A stretch of 33,452 nt of DNA from JALHMQ01 sp037441125 (GTDB lineage: Bacteria > Pseudomonadota > Gammaproteobacteria > Burkholderiales > Burkholderiaceae_F). The DNA lies in the NCBI GenBank assembly GCA_037441125.1, contig JBBIST010000027.1, forward strand, positions 1 to 33,452. Reading direction: 5' to 3'. The translations under genes and the position numbers were made by a program. This document shows positions 30,901 to 33,452 of the stretch, piece by piece. Every line of letters begins with the position of its first letter. The first letter of the stretch is position 1. Under the pieces are notes generated by a model that was given only the letters and a program-made list of their open reading frames with translations, ran no database searches and was not told the origin of the DNA.

Positions 30901-32159
30901 AGATCTACGGCCGCCAATTCGCCGACCTGTACGCCGAACTGGACCGGCGCGCGCTCGCCGGCGGCCAGCAGATCGACCGGCCGCGCGACGTCATGCTGCG
31001 CGCCGACGGCCGCACGCTGACCGTCAACCAGCGCGTGCTGCCGCTGTACGAGCCGGGCGCCGACGGTGCGCCGCGCGCGCGCTACCTGATGTCGATCGTC
31101 GACGACCTGACCGAGGCGGTGCGCGCCGAGGCGGCGCTGCGCGAGACCGAGACCCGCTTTCGCCAGTTCGCCGAGAACATCGACCAGCTCGTGTTCATCG
31201 CCACCGCCGACCTGGCGGTCGTGCTGTACGTGAACCCGCGCTACGCGGCGCTGGTCGGCGGACCGCCGGACGAACTGCTCGAAGACGGCCGCAACGCGCT
31301 CAAGTACGTGCACTTCGACGACGTGCCGCAACTGAAGCGCCGGCTGCCGCGCCTGATCGGCGGTTTTCGCCGCCTGCGCAAGGCGGAACTGACGGTGCGC
31401 ATCGATCACCCGAGCCGCGGCCTGCGCACGCTCAGCCTGCGCCTGAACCCGGCGCGCATGTTCGACGGCAGCGTGCGCGTGTTCGGGGTCGCCGACGACA
31501 TCACCGAGCGCGCCGCCGCCGAACGCGAGCGCCTGGCCGAGGCGATCAAGCAGCGCGACATCCTGGTGCGCGAGGTGCACCACCGGATCAAGAACAACCT
31601 GCAGGGCGTGGCCGGGCTGCTGCAGCACATGTCGACTAGCAAGCCCGAGGTGGCGCCGCAGTTGAACGAGATCGCCGGCCAGATCCAGGCGATCGCGCAG
31701 GTGCACGGACTGCAGATCCGCGCCGGCGGCACCCTGCCGGTGCTCGGCGTGGCGCAGGGCATCGTGCACAACCTGGCGGCGATGTTCGGCGCCGAAGCGC
31801 ACTTCGAGCCGCCGGCGCCGGGGCTGTGGAAGTGGGGCCTGCCCGAGGGCGAGGCGGTGCCGCTGGCGCTGGTGATCAACGAGCTGGGCACCAACGCGCT
31901 CAAGTACCGCGCCAGCCGCGAGCTGCCGATCCACGTGCGCGTGCTGCCGCGCGCCGACGGGGTCGAACTGCGCATCGAGCAGCCGGGCCAGCTCGGCGCC
32001 GGCTTCGATCTGGCGGCGATCGCCTCCAGCGTCTCCGGACTGGGCCTGGTCAAGGCCCTGCTGCCGCGCCGTGGCGCCCGGCTCGCGATCGAGCAGCAAG
32101 GCTCCCAGGTGGTCACTCGGCTTGAGCTGTCGGCGCCGGCGATTCGGGAGGAAACCTAA
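27927..32159 (+). CDS. Soluble multi-PAS HisKA_2-type sensor histidine kinase
   Basis: The 1410-residue protein has no signal peptide or clear membrane helix. I count nine PAS-like modules starting near residues 55, 175, 300, 420, 555, 690, 825, 945 and 1085, each with a variant of G-x-[VI]-x-x-x-N-x-x-[AF]. Examples are ASPDAILRFDAAGRVVYANAA, SGEMVIEIDRGGRVVDANETARAWLGY and TALVGIVYVADELVLKANAATARMFAY. The kinase core (about 1205-1410) begins REVHHRIKNNLQ, where His1219 is the likely phosphoacceptor, followed by ALVINELGTNALKY and a G-box SGLGLVKALL. This is HisKA_2/HWE-like. The start is GTG 27927 without a clear Shine-Dalgarno sequence. The REC-ANTAR gene follows after 23 bases and is the obvious partner. 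Confidence 0.94.
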   Translation: MADSDSRPARSLRRSAAPEVASEARALALAGAEARRRRAPADEVLRFEVQPPPVEFFDASPDAILRFDAAGRVVYANAALERATALPRAHFLGRRLAEVEGFAEFAPLWQANLADALDTLDSRWFKFAFPHPTGRKQFDVRITVEVGSERPAAASHVTAVLRDVTVPREALRVSRAADDFVQTLLSATPIGIALFDRELRVQAWNEAMAALSGVAAADALGRRAEQIAPLAAHAPLLERLRAMREARVRQPQTVEIERAAGGRPLWLRLHLTPVVERRRFRGVYATAERLDRERFAEFSLAALRQALDQSGEMVIEIDRGGRVVDANETARAWLGYTREQLGELTLARIDTRLTPEHFAEILEELSGRGAWHGETRYRSRLGSEFPVDVVLQRVEQGGREFIFLLVRDITERKRIEQRLADSAWRFRTIFEESPVAKLLLGPDFRIAQANIAAGKLLGYAPGELVGREPAEILQPSEAEAMQRLQRRLAAGAPSAADTDRLLRHKRGRRVWGRPTLRAWSAHETGEARQTPVRHYLLVLEDTTERKLSEEQLQVLLNDQQTLLETMSVGVVQASAGRVLLGNREFARMFGFEDHEVVGLSLWELTRDQAGRAPHELSGLPAVREGQTTSAEVVLFRRDGEPVWCLVQARPVAIASEQSRHAQAIYTFQDVSEMKRQREALGRSLHELKRQEEQLQTLLADSRLMFDTALVGLLFVRDGRALRANAAMEDLLACEPGALTAQGQLFAHPTDQLLAASLAEHYAEIGHRGACEFELHMFRRRGEPIWVAVQGRAVNPERPELGYIFAFVDIDERKRSERELRAALSELQLIFDTALVGIVYVADELVLKANAATARMFAYDPGDLAELEIASLFVDRGDWLALRAEAAGGEAGFERLMRRADGATFWCAGNVRPIDAQLPERGLILALMDVDSRRRSEDEVKRVRNYLDLVVENLPVLVSVREVDSGRFISLNRAGEQITGLARSRVIGRTWHEIYGRQFADLYAELDRRALAGGQQIDRPRDVMLRADGRTLTVNQRVLPLYEPGADGAPRARYLMSIVDDLTEAVRAEAALRETETRFRQFAENIDQLVFIATADLAVVLYVNPRYAALVGGPPDELLEDGRNALKYVHFDDVPQLKRRLPRLIGGFRRLRKAELTVRIDHPSRGLRTLSLRLNPARMFDGSVRVFGVADDITERAAAERERLAEAIKQRDILVREVHHRIKNNLQGVAGLLQHMSTSKPEVAPQLNEIAGQIQAIAQVHGLQIRAGGTLPVLGVAQGIVHNLAAMFGAEAHFEPPAPGLWKWGLPEGEAVPLALVINELGTNALKYRASRELPIHVRVLPRADGVELRIEQPGQLGAGFDLAAIASSVSGLGLVKALLPRRGARLAIEQQGSQVVTRLELSAPAIREET

Positions 32160-32182
32160 AGAGGCGCGCTTACACTCCCGCC

Positions 32183-32785
32183 ATGCCCGCCGACAAGCCG
32201 CTGATCCTGGTCGTCGACGACGACCGGCTGGTGCTGGCCACCGTGGTGGCCGGACTGCGGCAGGCCGGCTTCGACCTGATCGAGGCCGACAACGGCGACG
32301 ACGCGATCCTGCTGGCGCGCAAGCACAAGCCGGCACTCGCCCTGCTCGACATGCGCATGCAGGGCAAAAGCGGCATGGACGTGGCGCGCTACCTGGCAGC
32401 GCACACCGACACCGGGTTCATGTTCCTGTCGGCCTTCGGTGACACCGAGATCATCGAGGAAGCCACGCGCCTGGGCGCGCTCGGCTACCTGGTCAAGCCG
32501 CTCGAGGTCAAGCAGATCGTGCCTGCGGTGCAGGCGGCGCTGGCGCGCCTGCACGAGCGCGCCGCACAGCCGCCGGCGCCGGCGCGGCCGGCCACGCTGC
32601 CCTCGGGCTCCCTCCTGCGCGAACAGTGGGTCGCGGTCGGCATCCTGATGGAGCGGCTGCGTCTCGACCAGGAGCGCGCGCTCGAGGCGCTGCGCGCGCA
32701 GGCGCGCGCCGAGGGCCTGGCAGCCGATGAAGTGGCCGCGCGCATGGTCGAGGCGGCCAACCGGCTGAACTCGGTGCCGCGCTGA
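32183..32785 (+). CDS. Response regulator with an ANTAR RNA-binding output domain
   Basis: The 200-residue protein has an N-terminal receiver domain: Asp12-Asp14 acidic pocket in LVVDDD, phosphoacceptor Asp56 in LALLDMRM, Ser83 and Lys105 (YLVKPL). The C-terminal part (about 145-195: REQWVAVGILMERLRLDQERALEALRAQARAEGLAADEVAARMVEAANRL) is the three-helix ANTAR domain of the AmiR/NasR/EutV family. Phosphorylated ANTAR regulators bind paired hairpins in leader RNAs and prevent transcription termination. HisKA_2-type kinases typically partner such regulators, and one is directly upstream. No obvious target pair of hairpins with hexaloops was found by eye in the window. Confidence 0.94.
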   Translation: MPADKPLILVVDDDRLVLATVVAGLRQAGFDLIEADNGDDAILLARKHKPALALLDMRMQGKSGMDVARYLAAHTDTGFMFLSAFGDTEIIEEATRLGALGYLVKPLEVKQIVPAVQAALARLHERAAQPPAPARPATLPSGSLLREQWVAVGILMERLRLDQERALEALRAQARAEGLAADEVAARMVEAANRLNSVPR

Positions 32786-32835
32786 CGCGGCCGCGCCCGT
32801 CGCACAGCCCGAGCACAGCGCCGTAGGGGGTCAAC

Positions 32836-33246
32836 ATGACCGTCGCTGATGAGATCGGCCGCCGCGGTTTCCGGCGCTGGTACGAACGCCAGTTGATCGA
32901 GGCGCATGCCTACCTGGTGACCGCGTTCCTGGCGCTGATCCTGCTGCTGGCCGGGATCGAGGCGCTCGACCACCTGCGCCGCTCGCCCGCCTTCTACGTC
33001 GTGCTGATCGTCGCTGCGGCCGCCAGCGGCATGCTGATGTACGTCGCCTGGCGCCGCTTCATCACGCTGCTGCAGCGCGCCGAGCTATTCGCCGCCGCCG
33101 CCGAGTGCCCGCGCTGCAAGACCTGGGGGCTGTTCGAGGTGATCGGTGCCGAGCAAGCGAGCGATGACGAACCGGTCGAAGCCGGCCGCCCGCACTGGCT
33201 GCGCGTGCGCTGCCGCAAGTGCGGGCAGGACTGGCGGGTGGGGTAG
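32836..33246 (+). CDS. Two-TM membrane protein with a C-terminal zinc-ribbon motif, function unknown
   Basis: The 136-residue product has two hydrophobic helices (about 22-42 and 54-72) followed by a soluble tail. The tail holds ECPRCKTWGLFEVI and CRKCGQDWRVG, two Cys-x2-Cys knuckles that would bind one zinc ion on the cytoplasmic side. I do not recognise a named family. The bases upstream of ATG 32836 contain a GGGGG run as a possible ribosome-binding site. It begins 50 bases after the response regulator. Its TAG stop is followed almost directly by a heptamer hairpin. Confidence 0.75.
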   Translation: MTVADEIGRRGFRRWYERQLIEAHAYLVTAFLALILLLAGIEALDHLRRSPAFYVVLIVAAAASGMLMYVAWRRFITLLQRAELFAAAAECPRCKTWGLFEVIGAEQASDDEPVEAGRPHWLRVRCRKCGQDWRVG

Positions 33247-33251
33247 AGGGG

Positions 33252-33351
33252 GGATTCAGGATTCGGGATTCAGGATTCAGGAAAAAGCGTGATCGATGCG
33301 CGTCCTTGTTCTTCCCCGAATCCCGAATCCCGAATCCTGAATCCTGAATCC
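33252..33351. repeat. Long hairpin of GATTCAG-type heptamers between convergent genes
   Basis: The left arm (33252-33281) holds four heptamers of the form GATTC[A/G]G. The right arm (about 33315-33351) holds five complementary [C/T]GAATCC heptamers. The two arms pair over roughly 30 bases, with a loop of about 35. It begins five bases after the stop of the zinc-ribbon gene and lies before the stop of a convergent histidine kinase gene. It may act as a bidirectional terminator. It has the same design as the hairpin at 23601-23679. Confidence 0.75.
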
Positions 33352-33357
33352 GTCCCT

Positions 33358-33452
33358 TCACTCCCACAACGTGAAGTAGAACGTCGCCCCCGCGCCCGGC
33401 TGCGACTCGGCCCAGATGCGGCCGCCGTGCTTGCGCACGATCCGCTGCACGG
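33358..33452 (-). CDS. C-terminal end of a sensor histidine kinase, truncated at the window edge
   Basis: The minus-strand frame is open from the window end to TGA at 33358-33360. It reads RIVRKHGGRIWAESQPGAGA, then TFYFTLWE. This is the last part of the HATPase_c domain of HisKA-type kinases (helix, then G-G-x-I-W-x-E-S-x-P-G-x-G-A-T-F-x-F-x-L), as in phytochrome-like and PAS kinases. Only about 31 residues are visible, so signal and partner are unknown. It converges with the zinc-ribbon gene. Confidence 0.82.
   Translation of the reverse strand, partial: VQRIVRKHGGRIWAESQPGAGATFYFTLWE

Overview
The window is very GC-rich DNA with tightly packed genes. It looks like a chromosomal segment of a motile betaproteobacterium (Burkholderiales or Rhodocyclales type; I cannot place it further). 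The evidence is a single large flagellar locus with FliA, FlgM, FlgN and FlgA beside an unbroken flgBCDEFGHIJKL run, strong sigma-28 promoters, and an Rnk homologue.

Layout. (1) 1-2632: tail of a probable FlhG-like ATPase, fliA (sigma-28) and a soluble chemoreceptor. (2) 3007-7138 and 12866-15304: two halves of a radical-SAM/selenodomain-associated (arsenosugar-type) gene set. The first half has ArsS, a TVP38-flavoprotein disulfide reductase fusion and 'transferase 2'. The second has 'transferase 1', a frameshifted DUF3047 gene and an Nterm_to_SelD flavoprotein. (3) 7240-12669 separates the halves. It holds exported proteins of unknown function on the minus strand, a divergent 906-residue winged-helix/Ser-Thr kinase/TM/TPR regulator, and rnk. 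(4) 15372-27855: flagellar rod, hook and ring genes. flgA, flgM and flgN run leftward and flgB to flgL run rightward. (5) 27927-33452: a soluble histidine kinase with about nine PAS domains, its REC-ANTAR partner, a two-TM zinc-ribbon protein, and the tail of another histidine kinase.

How the parts work together. FliA should transcribe the late flagellar genes. I find matches to the sigma-28 consensus with exact N11 spacing before flgA, flgM and flgK. FlgM is the anti-sigma factor and FlgN the chaperone for FlgK and FlgL. FlgA helps assemble the FlgI P ring. The PAS kinase and ANTAR regulator form a two-component system that most likely acts on RNA antitermination.

The most unusual content is non-coding or architectural. 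Two arrays of mini-hairpins lie inside the flg operon. Two long hairpins are built from 7-bp repeats. A REP-like hairpin sits in frame inside a flavoprotein gene. A 5-bp tandem duplication breaks the DUF3047 gene. The kinase-type regulator is divergent from exported proteins with an internally duplicated domain, and a candidate direct-repeat operator lies between them. I saw no tRNA, rRNA, CRISPR array, transposase or integrase.
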